Shown: positions 1 to 12,865 of the stretch, one piece after another
How positions within the stretch are numbered: the stretch's first letter is position 1
Layout of the letters: each line of letters begins with the position of its first letter
Assembly (NCBI GenBank): GCA_030278955.1
Contig: JAOANR010000006.1
Location: 13,365,974-13,429,973 of the forward strand
DNA length: 64,000 nt
Source: Hygrophila difformis
Lineage: Eukaryota; Streptophyta; Magnoliopsida; Lamiales; Acanthaceae
Direction: 5' to 3'
Program-made: the position numbers and the translations under genes
The notes under the pieces: generated by a model
The model's input: only the letters and a program-made list of their open reading frames with translations
Databases searched by the model: none
Told to the model about the DNA's origin: nothing

Positions 1-1149
1 TGATATTTCAAATAGGTACTAATTAATAATTATATTGGCGCAAGCAATCTTTAGTATATACGCTATTACTACTTATTAAAAGGAAATATACACTTAATCA
101 GGCATGATTGATCGGTGCCAGTTTTAGTATGATTAGTTTTCTGTCAAACTTGGGAGGAGTTGAAATAACTTCTAACTTACTTAAAATTCAAAGAATTAAC
201 GCTTGTGTGATGGGTCATGAACCAATTAAGCTGCTGCCCAAAAATCTTTAATGCCACTGGGAGAGATTGCATAATGATGGGGAGACGCTACTTAATTAAT
301 TAGCTTGTATTATTGATGCATCATCATCACACATCATGGAAAAGGGTTTTCTCATCCATTGCTAATAATGCTTTTTAATTTGCGATTAAAACATTATTTC
401 TCTTGCAAAGCACACCACAATAACTTGATTTGATTGTTTAATTTCAGCATGTATTTCAGCCGACAATAGTACTTTATTAGCAATTTCAGAATGCAATTTC
501 CTCCTGTTTTAGACTTGAATTTGCATAACGAAACGTAACATTGAATTCACATATATAGTTAGTTATCGTTCCTTCAAAATTGGCATGAAATGACATAAAC
601 TTACTATTCAACCATTTAATTAATATGTATGTCCCTAAGGAGCGTTCATTAAATATATTTCAATTCTTTTAATTTAAAATTATTATTACTACTATCTAGT
701 TATATTGGTGTAGTTTAATTTGAATATCTGCGTTCTTACTATCAGTTAGATTTGGTCTCCATAAAATCTTTAATTCTCTTGATCTCTACAACATTTATTT
801 GTCAAGCTAAGCCATTGGAGAAACATTTTCTTGATCTTCTCGAAAACCTAACTACTACCAAGACAATAATGCAAGCTCGTCATCTTAATGACAAAAATTT
901 GTTTAAAGGTGGGTTGTTATTTAACATCCTGCAGGATGCATTGTATGTAATTGGTCAAAATTCTGGCCATTATCTCTTTTAATTGGTGTATAAATCTTTG
1001 GAGACGAGTTCACCATACAAAAGGCAATGAGTCACAACTGGAGTATTAAACAAAGACGTTTTTCTATATTTTAAGTGAAAAACAACACATCAATCTAATT
1101 TAAAGGTAGAGCACAAAAAAAAAATTAAGAGAGAGCATATTGTACTTTA

Positions 1150-1262
1150 ACAGGGATAAACCGAAAGGAAATGGGCCGAATGTGGATTCGAATTCTCAAT
1201 CATAAAATTAAAAGTCGGAGACTTGACCATTAAATCAAGCCCAGCCCGTCCCATTCCTATAT
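1150..1262 (-). repeat. Possible tRNA-derived SINE fragment
   Basis: Read on the minus strand, this stretch has an A-box-like element (TTTAATGGTCAAG) followed about 35 bases later by a B-box-like element (AATTCGAATCC). That is the layout of an RNA polymerase III internal promoter. No target duplication or tail could be fixed, so it may be an old SINE or a chance resemblance. Confidence 0.3.
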
Positions 1263-1519
1263 TTTATTAAATTAATTAATAGAACTATAGAGATTAAAAA
1301 TCAATAATGGATGAGCCATGGTATAAGCAATAAATTGAAATAACAAGAAATGTATAGTAAGTGTTTGGTACGCATTCATGCATTTATAATTATTGTATAT
1401 GGTGAGAAATAGAGAAACGTGCACTAGTAAACCCTAGCAACGTGTTAGCAAACAGTCATGGTTACCAAATTAAATTATGCTTCAGCCTTCATTTGCTTAA
1501 TTAAGTTAATCTTTCTTCT

Positions 1520-1536
1520 TATATATATATAAATAT
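1520..1536 (+). promoter_or_regulatory. Candidate TATA box of the laccase gene
   Basis: A TATATATATAAATAT run lies about 125 bases upstream of the laccase start codon, a usual plant TATA-to-ATG spacing with a short leader. AT-rich runs are common here, so this rests on position. Confidence 0.35.
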
Positions 1537-1658
1537 TGGTTGTCACCTAATCTATAGTATTTCTCTATAAGACAAATTAAACTGTCATACTGCAGTATCA
1601 TCATATATATCTTGCGAAATATTTATACCAATAGTACGTAGCTAGTGTTGTTGAAACC

Positions 1659-4039
1659 ATGGGGATTGTCGTAGTAACTATATTTCATGCCTTGGCCATT
1701 ATTGCTCTGTCAGATGGGGTGATTCCTACAAACGCCACTAACCATCACCATACCTTTGTGGTACGCTCTTTGTTTCCTTTAATTGATTATTTCATCCAAT
1801 CCATTCAATTATTAGAATTTTATATTGTGATTTTCTTTTATTGCAGGTGGGTGAAAGTATATACAGCAGACTGTGCAGTAACAAGAGCATATTGACAGTA
1901 AATGGACAGTTCCCCGGACCAACTGTGTATGCAACTCAGGGAGACACAATGGTCATTGATGTCATCAACATGGCAACCCAAAACATTACCATCCATTGGT
2001 AAGCATTAAATCAAAAAACCATCTGCAGTACTCCAAAATGAAACTGATGTGCACCTCTCGTCACATGAATAATAATGTGAATATGGTGGTTTTAACATTT
2101 TTTTTAAGGCATGGAGTGAAGCAGCCTAGAAATCCATGGTCGGATGGCCCCGCCTACATAACCCAATGCCCAATTCGGCCCGGCAGTAGGTTCAAACAGA
2201 CCATCTTTTTCTCCGATGAGATCGGCACCCTGTGGTGGCACGCCCACAGCGATTGGTCGCGCGCCACCGTTCACGGCACCCTCGTCATTTACCCTAAAAG
2301 AAAATCTCACTATCCTTTCCCCATTCCAGACGTTGAAATTCCCATTATATTAGGTATGTTAAATTTTTTTCCAGCTGAACAGCATGTACAGAGTAAGAAA
2401 TGGGTGGTGTATATTAGGTATGTTAATTGTTACTATGTGTGTATTAAAATTGCAAGAATATATATGAATAAAATTTGGTGCAGGAGAATGGTGGAAAAGT
2501 GACATACAAGCAGTAGTGAGTGAATTTCGACAAAATGGAGGAGACCCTAATGTTTCCGACGCTTTTCTTATAAATGGCCAGCCCGGCGACTTATACCCAT
2601 GCTCTACTCAAGGTTTGCTTTAATTTAATTTAATCCTTTTCTGATTTCTTACAATACACAATTAATTTATTTAATCACTCATTAATTAAGTATTAATACA
2701 TGAACAGATACATTCAAACTGACAGTAGACCATGGCAAAAGATACCTCCTCCGGATGGTGAATGCAGTCATGAACAACATCATGTTCTTTCAAATCGCGA
2801 GTCATAATCTCACCGTCGTCAGCTCCGACGGCGCCTACACGAAGCCTCTGACCAGCAATTACATCGCCATATCACCCGGACAGACCATGGACGTCTTGTT
2901 ACAGGCAGACCAACCCCCATCGCGTTACTACATGGCCGCCAGGGTCTATGCCTCGGCGGCAACATACGACAACACCACCACGACGGCTCTAGTCCAATAC
3001 CGCGGCGGCGGAAACCGCACCACTCCGTCGCTTCCGTCGTTCCCGGAATTCAACGATACAATGGCCTCCGTCAATTTCACCGGTAAACTCAGAAGTTTAG
3101 CCGATGCAAGTAGTACCCATCCCATCGACGTTCCCTCGAACATTACGAAGCGTATTTTCATCACGCTTTCGATCAACACGAGCCCCTGCGATGGTAACCG
3201 GAGCTGCTCGGGTCCGTTCGGGGAAAGGCTTCTAGCGAGCATGAATAACATAACCTTTCAGAGCCCTAGAATTTCGATTCTCGAGGCGTACTATAATCGA
3301 ATACGAGGCGTTTACAGCAGTGATTTTCCTGGAAACCCTCCCCGTACGTTTAATTTTACGGCGGATTTTGTCCCCCGGAGGCTGTGGCGGCCCCGGAACG
3401 GGACGCGTGTGGTGACGCTGGAGTATAATTCGACGGTGGAGATCGTTTTCCAAGGAACGAACGCGGTTGCTGGGATAGATCATCCGATGCATTTGCACGG
3501 ACATAGCTTTTATGTGGTCGGGTGGGGATTGGGGAACTTCGATAAAATTAGGGATCCGGCAGAGTATAATCTCGTGGATCCGCCACTGCAGAACACCATT
3601 GCAGTTCCCAGAAATGGGTGGACAGCGATAAGATTCAAAGCAGATAATCCAGGTATGTTTTTTGGTGCAACACAAAAATGTAATCAGTTTGAAACTGGAG
3701 CAATTAGGGTTTCCTTAGTTATGATGAAACTGCATGTGTATGTTTGCAAAACTAAGACTTGGCATATATAGCTAACTATTTAATTTAATTACTATCTAAT
3801 GGCCACTGCCAAATAAAAAATTTAATATGACAATGTTTAATATATAGTAGTAGTTTGTATTGTGTTTAATTAATTAATGTGATTTTTTTTTTTTTTTTAA
3901 AACTGCAGGGGTATGGCTGATGCATTGCCATTTGGAGAGGCACACAAGTTGGGGAATGGAGATGGTATTCATCACTAAAAATGGAAGAAGTGCCAATGCT
4001 AGAATGCATCCTCCACCTCAAGATTACCCAAAATGCTAG
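1659..4039 (+). CDS. LAC: Laccase, complete, six exons
   Basis: Secreted multicopper oxidase that oxidises phenolics such as monolignols or flavonoids using O2 in the cell wall. Exons read as 1659-1760, 1847-1998, 2109-2353, 2484-2612, 2708-3652 and 3909-4039. All introns are GT-AG and all phases join, giving 567 residues, the normal plant laccase length. The N-terminus is a hydrophobic signal peptide. The four copper motifs are present: HWHG (His84, His86), WWHAHS (His129, His131), HPMHLHGH (His468, 471, 473) and HCHLERH (His530, Cys531, His532, His536). The residue ten after the type-1 Cys is Met541 (WGM), where many lignification laccases have Leu. Many N-glycosylation sequons occur in exon 5. 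The sequence resembles the LAC7/14/15 side of the family, but I cannot place it without a tree. No break was seen. Confidence 0.95.
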
Positions 4040-5499
4040 CCACCTAATAATTATACACAGCATGTTTTTGGAAATAGGCATTGCTTCACCTACTTTACCT
4101 ATCATTATACTACAAAATTCTATATATGTTATACATGTACCTAAGTTGATGAAGAAGTCATCTCCTCGTCTTACATGCATGTACCATTAATTTTTTTAAT
4201 TTAGTTCATTAATAATTTTTTTAATACATCCTTCAAAAGTTCAAACACAAATAATCTAATCGATTTGATCTTTTAGCTCTTCATGAATGTAATTAATGTA
4301 TTCACTAAGAGGTTAATTACGGAACTAATTACATTAATTAAGAGGTCCAATTAAGAACCAAATTAGTTAAATTAATGTACTTGGAATATATACTTCAATA
4401 ATTAACGACAATGCATACTGGCATACATAATAAAAGAAAGAAATTAAATTGGGCGATGATGGGCACTTGACAATAGAAACTTTTTTGGTAATTCCAGGTC
4501 TCCATAGATTGAATGAGCATTTAAAAATTGTGTCTTTTAAAGTAGAATTTTGCATGTATAAAAACTCAGCCCATAATACCAAATTACAATGACGTGTATA
4601 TATGTAGTATATCAATAATTGATTTCACTGGGCACAAGGAAACTGAACATGTTCCACGTGGTACCATTAAAATTAGATTCCGGCCCCACGTACATTATAT
4701 GGCTTTAGACAGGTAATATGGTGCGAAAAACAATTGAGGACTTCTCTTGTGTACGCGAATTGGAGTAGTTGTATCTCCAAATTCCAATCAGTTTGGGGAG
4801 GCATGCAATGCATACCAATGGAATTATCCGTACAGGATTCTTGGTTCTTACAGGAATATATTGGGTAGGCCAAACTAGAGGCAATAATATAGTAAGTATA
4901 TACTTATATACCCAAATCCATAACTACTGAAAATTTGTCATCTTTTTGGTACACATAATAAAATAAATAATAATTCATATAATTATTAATAATATGTATG
5001 ATTCATTAGTTAAAAATGAAATATTTAGTATGAATTTCTACAATTTGTACAATACGTGGTACGTGGCAATTTTTTTTTAAAACATTGACACTCATGTATT
5101 GGTAAAAGTGTGTGAATTCAGACCATACAAATTATATACTGTAGTTGTTTAATGTGTAAAGGGTGAATACTTAATAAATAATTAAAAAGGTAAAGACTTC
5201 AATGATTTAAACTAATGGATTAAAACAATCATAAATAGACTTAATAATATTAATTTGAAAGTGATAGAGGGACTTTTAAATAATTTCCTCCTTTTATTTA
5301 TAAATTTACTGTAATGCATAGAGTAAATAATTATATTATTTCTAATTAACTATGAAAAAACAATTTACAGATTCACTTCAAAAACTTACCTTGTATACCT
5401 ACATTAAGAAAGGAAATTTCTTCTTCCTAAAGAAAAGGAAAAAGAAAATTTAAGAAACACCGTGCGTCAATTAGACGCGATACAACGGATATACTGACA
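4040..5499. other. Laccase 3' flank and AT-rich spacer
   Basis: AT-rich sequence holding the presumed laccase 3' UTR. The short open frames on both strands lack recognisable domains. Nothing else was identified. Confidence 0.5.
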
Positions 5500-5890
5500 T
5501 CTATAAATACAAGTACTCTCTTTCGGAGCCTTTCTCATTCGTGATTCCTATATAAGGTAATTTCTGCTTCGAGTAGTTCTTGTTTTCTCATCCCGCTTTT
5601 CTAGTTCGTGGAGTTCTTGTCTTCTTGTTCTTTTCTTTTGTATTTTTGGAAGAAACCCTAATCTTGTGCTTTTTCTTTCAGGACGGGAAAAAAAAGAAAG
5701 GGAATGAACTTATCTGTGCGAAATTGGGCTTTCAGAATTTCACGAGAATCTTTGTTCCTTTAGCTCCAAATATCAATGCCGATTCTCAAACTAATGCTGG
5801 GAAGTGGGAGTTTGGGAGATTGAAGGGAAGGAAAAGGATTGGAAGTAGCGGTAAAAGAAACCAAAGAATATCCATGGAAGCTAAGTAAAG
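5500..5890 (+). other. Possible promoter and first exon of a decayed gene
   Basis: A clean TATA box (CTATAAATAC) lies at 5501-5510. A pyrimidine-rich stretch follows and ends in a splice-acceptor-like TTTCAG near 5682. The sequence then stays open to 5888, ending in a Lys/Arg-rich stretch. The translation matches no family I recognise. It could be the transit-peptide exon of the decayed transporter at 12.87-14.48 kb on the same strand, with the tandem array in its first intron. That link is inference. It could also be unrelated non-coding sequence. Confidence 0.25.
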
Positions 5891-5949
5891 TATGCTTCTT
5901 TACATTTTCGCTTTTAAGAAAACAAAGAAAATAGTTTGATTTTCCTGCT

Positions 5950-8900
5950 GTCCTTTTCCTTTATTTGATCTCAATTAAGGACAAGGGTTCAAGGTTGCAT
6001 CAAGAACACGATAAGTTGAATGTTTTCTGTTTTAATGAGTCCCGTCTGATTATGTCCCTTTCATTGATTTTTTAAATCAATTTCGTTTTTCATACATGAA
6101 AACAAAGAAAGTTGTTTCCTTTTCCTTTTATAAGACAGGTAGAAGGTTTCCTGTCTTCTCAATCGGTTTCTGGATGAACCTTATTAATTATAAGGAGTTC
6201 CTTCTCATATGTCCCTTCGGTATTTCAAATCAATTTCGGTATTAATAGATGAAAACACATAAAATTGTTTGTGTTTCCTTTTATCCTTTTCCTTCAATTT
6301 GATTCCCAATCTTGAAAGGAAGGGGGTTTCAAGGCTACATCAAGAACTAGGCAGGTTGAATATTTCTGCCTTCTCGGTCGGTTTCTGGATGAACGTTATG
6401 AGCTATAAAGAGTCCCTTCTCATATGTCCCTTCGGTATTTTGAATCAATTTTGGTTTTAATACATGAAAGCACAGAAAATTGTTTGTGTTTCCTTTCATC
6501 CTTTTCCTTTAATTTGATTCACAATCTTGGAAGGGAAGGGATTCAAGGCTACATCACGAACAAGGCAGGTTGAATATTTCTTGTCTCCTCAGTCGGTTTT
6601 TTGGATGAAACTTACTTATGAGTTGTAAGGAGCCCCTTCTCATATGTCCCTTCTGTTTTTTTAAATCAATTTCGGTTCTAGTACATGAAAACATAGAAAA
6701 TTGTTTGATCTCAATCTTGCAAGGAGAATGGTTCAAGGTTGCATCAAGAACATGATAAATTGAATGCTTTCTGTTGCAAGGAGTCCCGTCTGATTATATC
6801 CCTTTCATTGATTTTATAAATCAATTTCGGTTTTCATTCATGAAAATAAAGAAAATTGTTTCTTTTTCCTTTTATAATACAGGTCGAAGGTTTCCTGTCT
6901 TCTCAGTCGGTTTCTGGATGAAATTATAAAGAGTCCCTTCTCATATGTCCCTTCGGTTTTTTAAATCAATTTCGGTTTTAATAAAACACAAAAAATTGTT
7001 TGTGTTTTCCTCTTATCCTTTTCCTTTAATTTTATTCTCAATCTTGAAAGGGAAGGGGGTTCAAGGCTACATCAAGAACAAGGCAGGTTGAATTTCCTGT
7101 CTTCTCGGTCGGTTTCTGGATGAACGTTATGTGTTATAAAGAGACCCTTCTCATATGTACCTTCGGTATTTTGAATCAATTTTGGTTTTAATACATGAAA
7201 GCACAGAAAATTGTTTGCTTTTCCTTTTATCATTTTCCTTTAATTTGATTCAGAATCTTGGAAGGGAAGGGGGTTCAAGGCTACATCAAGAACAAAGCAG
7301 GTTGAATATTTCATGTCTTCTTGGTTGGTTTTTTGGATGAACCTTATCAGTTATATGGAGTCCCTTCTCATATGCCCCTTTGGTATTTTAAATCAATTTT
7401 TGTTTTAATACATGAAAACACTCCTCCTTTAATTTGATTCACAATCTCGGAAGGGAAGGGGGTTCAAGGCTACATAAAAAATAAGACACATTGAATATTT
7501 CCTGCCTCCTCAGTCGGTTTTTGGATGAAACTTATGAGTTATAAGGAGTCCCTTCTAATATGTTCCTTCCGTGTTTTTAAATCAATTTTGATTCTATACA
7601 TGAAAATATAGAAAATTGTTTGCTTGTCCTTTATTTGATCTCAATTTTGCAAGGAGAATGGTTCAAGGTTGTATCAAGAAAAGGATAAGTTAAATGCTTT
7701 CTGTTGTACGGAGTCCCATCTGATTATGCCCCTCCCATTGATTTTTTTAAATCAATTTCGGTTTCATACATGAAAACAAAAGAAAATTGTTTCATTTTCC
7801 TTTTATAAGACAGGTTTAAGGTTTTGTCTTCTCAGTTGGTTTTTGGATAAACCTTATTAATTATAAGGAGTCCCTTCAGTTTTTTAAATCAATTTCGATT
7901 TAAATAGATGAAAACACAAAAAATTGTTTGTGTTTCCTTTTAAGTTTTATCCCTTACCTTTAATTTGATTCCCAATCTTGAAATGGAGGGGGTTCAAGGT
8001 GACATCAAGAAAAGACATGTTGAATGTTTTCTGTCTTCTCAGTCAGTATTTGAAAGCCTTTGTATGTATCTTATATAAGGAGTACCTTCTCAAATGTCCC
8101 TTCGGTTTTTTTAAATCAATTTCGGTTTTAATAGATGGAAACACAAAAAAATTTGTTTGTGTTTCCTTTTATCCTTTTCCTTTAATTTGATCAAAGGGAA
8201 GGGGGCTCAAGGCCACATCAAGAACAAGGCAGGTTGAATATTTCCTGTCTTCTCAGTCGGTTTCGGGATGAATGCTATGAATTATAAAGAGTCCCTTCTC
8301 ATATGTCCCTTTGGTATTTGGAATCAATTTTGGTTTTAATACATGAAAGCACAGGAAATTGTTTGCTTTTCCTTTTATCCTTTTCCTTTAACTTGATTCA
8401 CAATCTTGGAAATGAAGGGGGTTCAAGGCTACATCAAGAACAAGGCAGGTTGAATATTTCTTGTCTTTCTTGGTCGGTTTTTGGATGAACCTTATGAGTT
8501 ATAAGGAGTCCCTTCTCATATGTCCCTTCAGTATTTTAAAGCAATTTTTGTTTTAATACATGAAAGCGCTCATTTTACTTTAATTTGATTCAGAATCTTG
8601 GAAGGGAAGGGTGTTCAAGGCTACATCAAGAACATGAAATGTTGAATATTTCCTGTCTCCTCGGTCGGTTTTTGGATGAAACTTATGAGTTATTAGGAGT
8701 CCTTTCTCATATGTCCCTTCTGTTTTCCTTAATCAATTTCGGTTTTAGTACATGAAAACATAGAAACTTGTTTGCTTTTCCTTTAATTTGATGTCAATCT
8801 TTTAATGAGAAGGGTTCAAGGTTGCATCAAGAACACGCTAAGTTGAATGTTTTCTATTGTAAGGAATCATGTCTGATTATGTCCCTTTCATTTTTTTAAA

Positions 8901-9450
8901 TTTCGGTTTTCATACATGAAAAACAAAGAAAATTGATTCCATTTCCTTTTATAAGACAGGTCAAAGGGTTTTTGTCTTCTCAGTCGGTTTCTGGATGAAC
9001 CTTATTAATAATAAGGAGTCCCTTCGGTTTTTTAAATCAATTTCGGTTTTAATAGATGAAAACACAAAAAATTGTTTGTGTTTCCTTTTATCCTTTACCT
9101 CTAATTTGATTCACAATCTTGAAAGAGAAGGGGGGGGGGGGGGGTTTAATAGATGAAAACACAAAAAATTGTTTGGGTTCAAGGTTAAGAAAAAGACAAG
9201 TTGAATCTTTCCTGTATTCTCAGTCAGTATTTGAAAGTCTTTGGATATACCTTATAACTTATAAGGAGTACCTTCTCATATGTCCCTTCAGGTTTTTAAA
9301 TCATTTTCGGTTTTAATAGATGGTTGTGTTTCCTTTTATCCTTTTCCTTTAATTTGATTCCCAATCTTGAAAGGAAGGGGGTTCAAGGCTACATCAAAAA
9401 CAAGGCAGGTTGAATATTTTGTTTCTCATATGTCCCTTCGATTTTTCTAA
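5950..9450 (+). repeat. Degenerate tandem array of ~190-215 bp units with higher-order structure
   Basis: About 15 diverged copies of one unit lie head to tail. Each has a 'GGTTCAAGGCTACATCAAG' block, then 'CTTCTCAGTCGGTTTTTGG', then 'TATAAGGAGTCCCTTCTCA', then an AATCAATTTCGGTTTTA block and a TTTCCTTTTATCC block. Unit starts sit near 5988, 6338, 6541, 6731, 7060, 7274, 7462, 7660, 7995, 8210, 8420, 8617, 8815, 9170 and 9380. A variant unit ('CTGATTATGTCCCTTTCAT') recurs near 5988, 6731, 7660 and 8815. Each variant is followed by a shortened unit, giving super-repeats of roughly 740, 930 and 1155 bp. A run of 14 G near 9131 interrupts one unit. No coding capacity is seen. Positions are by eye. 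Confidence 0.85.
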
Positions 9451-9559
9451 ATCAATTTCTTTTGCTTCTCATATGTCCCTTTATTTCGCTTTTTCAAGTA
9501 TTATGTGTTCATGAAGTATTAAACATCTTTATAACTGCTGCAATTTTGAATTGGAGAGA

Positions 9560-10270
9560 AAAAATAATCTCTTCATATTTTAATGGAGGTGATGCAGTAT
9601 CCAACTGATTAATTGAGGAGGAAGTGGTACATGTGGTGAAGACAAATGCAAAGCTTGGATTGTAGGAATACAAAACCTGGTTACGGCGCACACTTTGTAA
9701 AGATATACCAGCAAGCTAGAGATGAGAAGGAACAAAGTGATGTTTCCAGCTTCCCTTGCAGAAAATAAGCTAAAAAATAATGTGAAATCGTTATAAATGT
9801 GTTTTGCTCTCTTGTGAGATTCCGACTCCAGAACATAGTATTTTTATTGTCACAAAGAAGCGTTGGGCCAAGAGCTGGCAAGGCATTCAATGCTTAGACT
9901 CCAAGAGATTTTGAGGCCCAAGAAATAATTCAACTGCCCAAGGTTTTTGATGGTAAACTCAGAATGAGTATGAGTGATGAAGCAATGGAGTAAATCAGAA
10001 TCATTCCCTGTTATAATCATGTTGTGACCATATAACAAAAGATAGATGTCAGAAGTGTCTCAGTGAAAAGGAAATGAAGAACCTGAATGACCTGCATGAA
10101 ACTTGAAACTCAGAAGAATAGGCAGTGAAGCGTTGAACCAGGCTAACGAGGTTGATGTAGACCCCAAAGCCTCCTTCAATTAGCAGATGTGATCAGGAAT
10201 CGAGGACCAATGAAGCTGGGGAATCAGGGGCCTCAATAGGCTGCTGGAGATTTGGTTATTGAATCACATA
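9560..10270 (-). pseudogene. Degenerate Ty1/Copia reverse transcriptase-RNase H fragment
   Basis: On the minus strand, 10038 to about 9900 reads a Copia RT segment around the catalytic motif: GHNMIITGNDSDLLH, where YVDD would be expected, then LGQLNYFLGLK. The next frame (9890-9681) reads the RNase H/C-terminal part (LLCDNKNTMFW, then IFTKCAP). The stretch between these is deleted and the frame shifts. Weak RT-like sequence continues upstream to about 10270. No LTRs were found, and the YVDD catalytic motif is lost. It is unrelated in sequence state to the much younger Copia element at 20.03 kb. Confidence 0.7.
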
Positions 10271-12865
10271 TTGCTGCTCATTATAGTTATATATTTTAGG
10301 TTATTGACATTTTTTTATAAAAAAAAAAATTTTGAATCCATAAACCATTGGGAATGGAAACCATCATCTTGACCTTATTCAGCCTATAAGCTTTGAAATA
10401 AGTATTCATTGTATTATTTGTGCCTGATGCTATTGCTTTTCTTTTCATTACCATTGTTGTATGCTGCAGAGTTGATGGATAGTGGTGGAATTCAGATGGA
10501 TAGAAGGTCGGTGATGTCATTAATTTAAAGCAGGTTTTTGGTACAAAAGATTTTCTTGAATTTTATCTGTTTGGCCTTATGAATCTTTGTTTTGTATAAT
10601 TTTTACACCCATTTGTAACATCACAGTATTGTTTTGCAGGGAATTTTTGAAGGCAAAGTTTTTGTTTCTTAGAATAAAAAGTTTTAGCAACTGTTCTTTC
10701 TTTTTTGTTAATTTGTTGTAAATATTTCTGGTTATGATTTTATCTTATAGATCATTTTATCATATGATTTAGTTATACTGTTTTTGTTGCAGAGACTGTG
10801 CATCATGCGAAAATTCTATGAGAATGCATCATAATATAAATTATTCACATCTTGAAGTGTTTCTTCTTTAATCTTTGCGAACTTTGAAATGGCTGCCCTT
10901 ATATTCTTTGTGCCTGAAATTTTCCAATTCATTTCCATTGCTGATAAGTGATTCTAGATGGTCGGTTTCATTGCTAAATTAAAAGTAAATTGATGTTTCT
11001 AGTGAAGAAATGCATTGTATAAAAATTTCTTTAATCATGGCATTTGTTTTGGCTAACGGCCCTAACCCTTTGGTTGGTATATGTACTTATCTCGAGGTAC
11101 ATTTATAGCATTATGTTTTGTTCTGAGGTTCATGAACACAAAGTTTGATTAAGTTTTCTTCTCATATTTTTATAGCATAAAATATTTCTGATCATGATTC
11201 CAAAATTTAGGACATTTTTTCTTTTGAGTTGTTTACATCAGTTTTGTTTCAGAAATCATGAATGTTACAGAAATTTTGTGAGTGCTTGTCTTTGCAAGAA
11301 TGAACTCACACAAAGGGGAAATATGACTAGCTATAAGTTTCAACAATTGTTTTTTTATTTGTTTTTCTATATTATAAATGTTTGTGGACAAGGTTTTAAA
11401 TTTTAGGTCATTTATCATGATTTATTTGTTTATCGGTAGTAGAGATCATGAACCATGAGGACATTTTATGGGAATTCCCAACAAAAAATATTCATGTCTT
11501 CTTCTAGTGTCCTTTCTTCAGGTCATGAAGGTGATGTAAGCTTTGAAATGATTGTCTGTATATTATATGAATTTGATGGCTTCTATTGTGGATATGCAGC
11601 AGGGTTGATTCATCAGGTTGGAGAATATTTGAGAAAAATCCAGTATTATTATTTTCAAAGCATTGAGGTTTATGCAATAATTGTAAGGATTTTTATCATG
11701 ACATGTCAGCTAGTTTTTGTTTCAATGAAACTCCAAGAATGTTCAATATATTTTTCACTTTGGGCTTGGTTTGGTTGCATTGAATTTTTGTTTGTTTGTT
11801 TGTTTTTTTTTTTTTTTGTTTGTTTGTTTGTTTGTTTTTAATAGTGATTTACCTGAATTTAAGCCATGGACCAGTGAAGTCTGGATATCCTTTTCTTTTT
11901 GCAATGAATATTACAGAATTCAATATTGTAGTCATAGTGCTGTGGTGGAAGAAATTATGTCCGTAAAGATAGTGTTTATGCCTAGGTCTGATACTTGGTT
12001 CAATTATCCTTCTTTGATTCTTTCTGTTAGTGTTTTTGAAGGTGTAGATCTATCATGGGCTGATGGGCATCATGTGATTGTTGCTAATTGGGTTAGATTC
12101 CTTATCTTTTGGCTTAAACAATGTGGAAGGGCCATGTTCTGTTGCATTTTTCTTTAATGTTCATCCACTATGTAATATCAACGTGGTAATATCCTTAGCA
12201 CTTGTATAAGTAAGCATGATTCTGTCAACTTTATTAAGTATTTGGTATTTTCTAGTTTCTTTTTTATGTCTGAAAATTGTATTCAGTCTTATGTGATAAA
12301 TTTGTATCCTATACTAATATTCCGCACCTAATAATCAATTCATTGTTTGCAGTTGATTCTGAGATTGTAAATGGGCCTCGTACTTGGTTCAGTAATTTTA
12401 TTGAATTTTGGCTTGTTGATCTGTTTTAGTAGGTTTTCCACAGTGTCACTGGAAGAACCGAAGCTTGGTAAATTAGTTACCTCAATAATAGTTACTAGAT
12501 TCCTGTTCTTTGACTAAAGGGGCGTATTTGGCTTATAAAATTTGTATTCCATCTATTTGGCATTTATCTGTATTGATTATCTTTCTCTTTTTTTCTTTTT
12601 TTCTTTTTTTTTTTTTTATTTCCAAAATATAGAGTTCTCCAATCCCATCGTTATTTGGTTGAAACTGCTGTTGAAAGGAAATGGATGCAATATATAGAAG
12701 AAACATTAAATGTTGCTGCAGAAACAACTGAATATCCATATCTGCTTTATTATTTGTTAAAGGTTGTGATTTATTAATTTGTGATGTATGCACATCAAAT
12801 GTTGCTGCAGAAACATCTATTTATAACACTGAATTGTTGTTTGTTTATGCCAATCTTCCTGCAGC
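10271..12865. other. AT-rich region without recognised genes
   Basis: T-rich sequence with short open frames and no recognisable domain. It includes a TTTG/T low-complexity run at about 11787-11840 and a T/C-rich run near 12580-12620. It may be intron of the decayed transporter gene that follows. Confidence 0.4.

Larger units (their letters stand above)
1..1658. other. AT-rich region upstream of the laccase gene
   Basis: No gene is recognised here. The short open frames have no family resemblance and no splice-bounded coding pattern. The last 150 bp are expected to hold the laccase promoter. A possible minus-strand SINE remnant lies at 1150-1262. Confidence 0.5.

Noticed and set aside
752..982. 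Open frame of 76 residues with a signal-peptide-like start
   Set aside because: It begins at TTG and not ATG, has no recognisable domain and lies in AT-rich DNA.
5950..9450. CRISPR-like repeat array
   Set aside because: Units are long, diverged and contiguous without unique spacers, and the genome is a plant nuclear genome.
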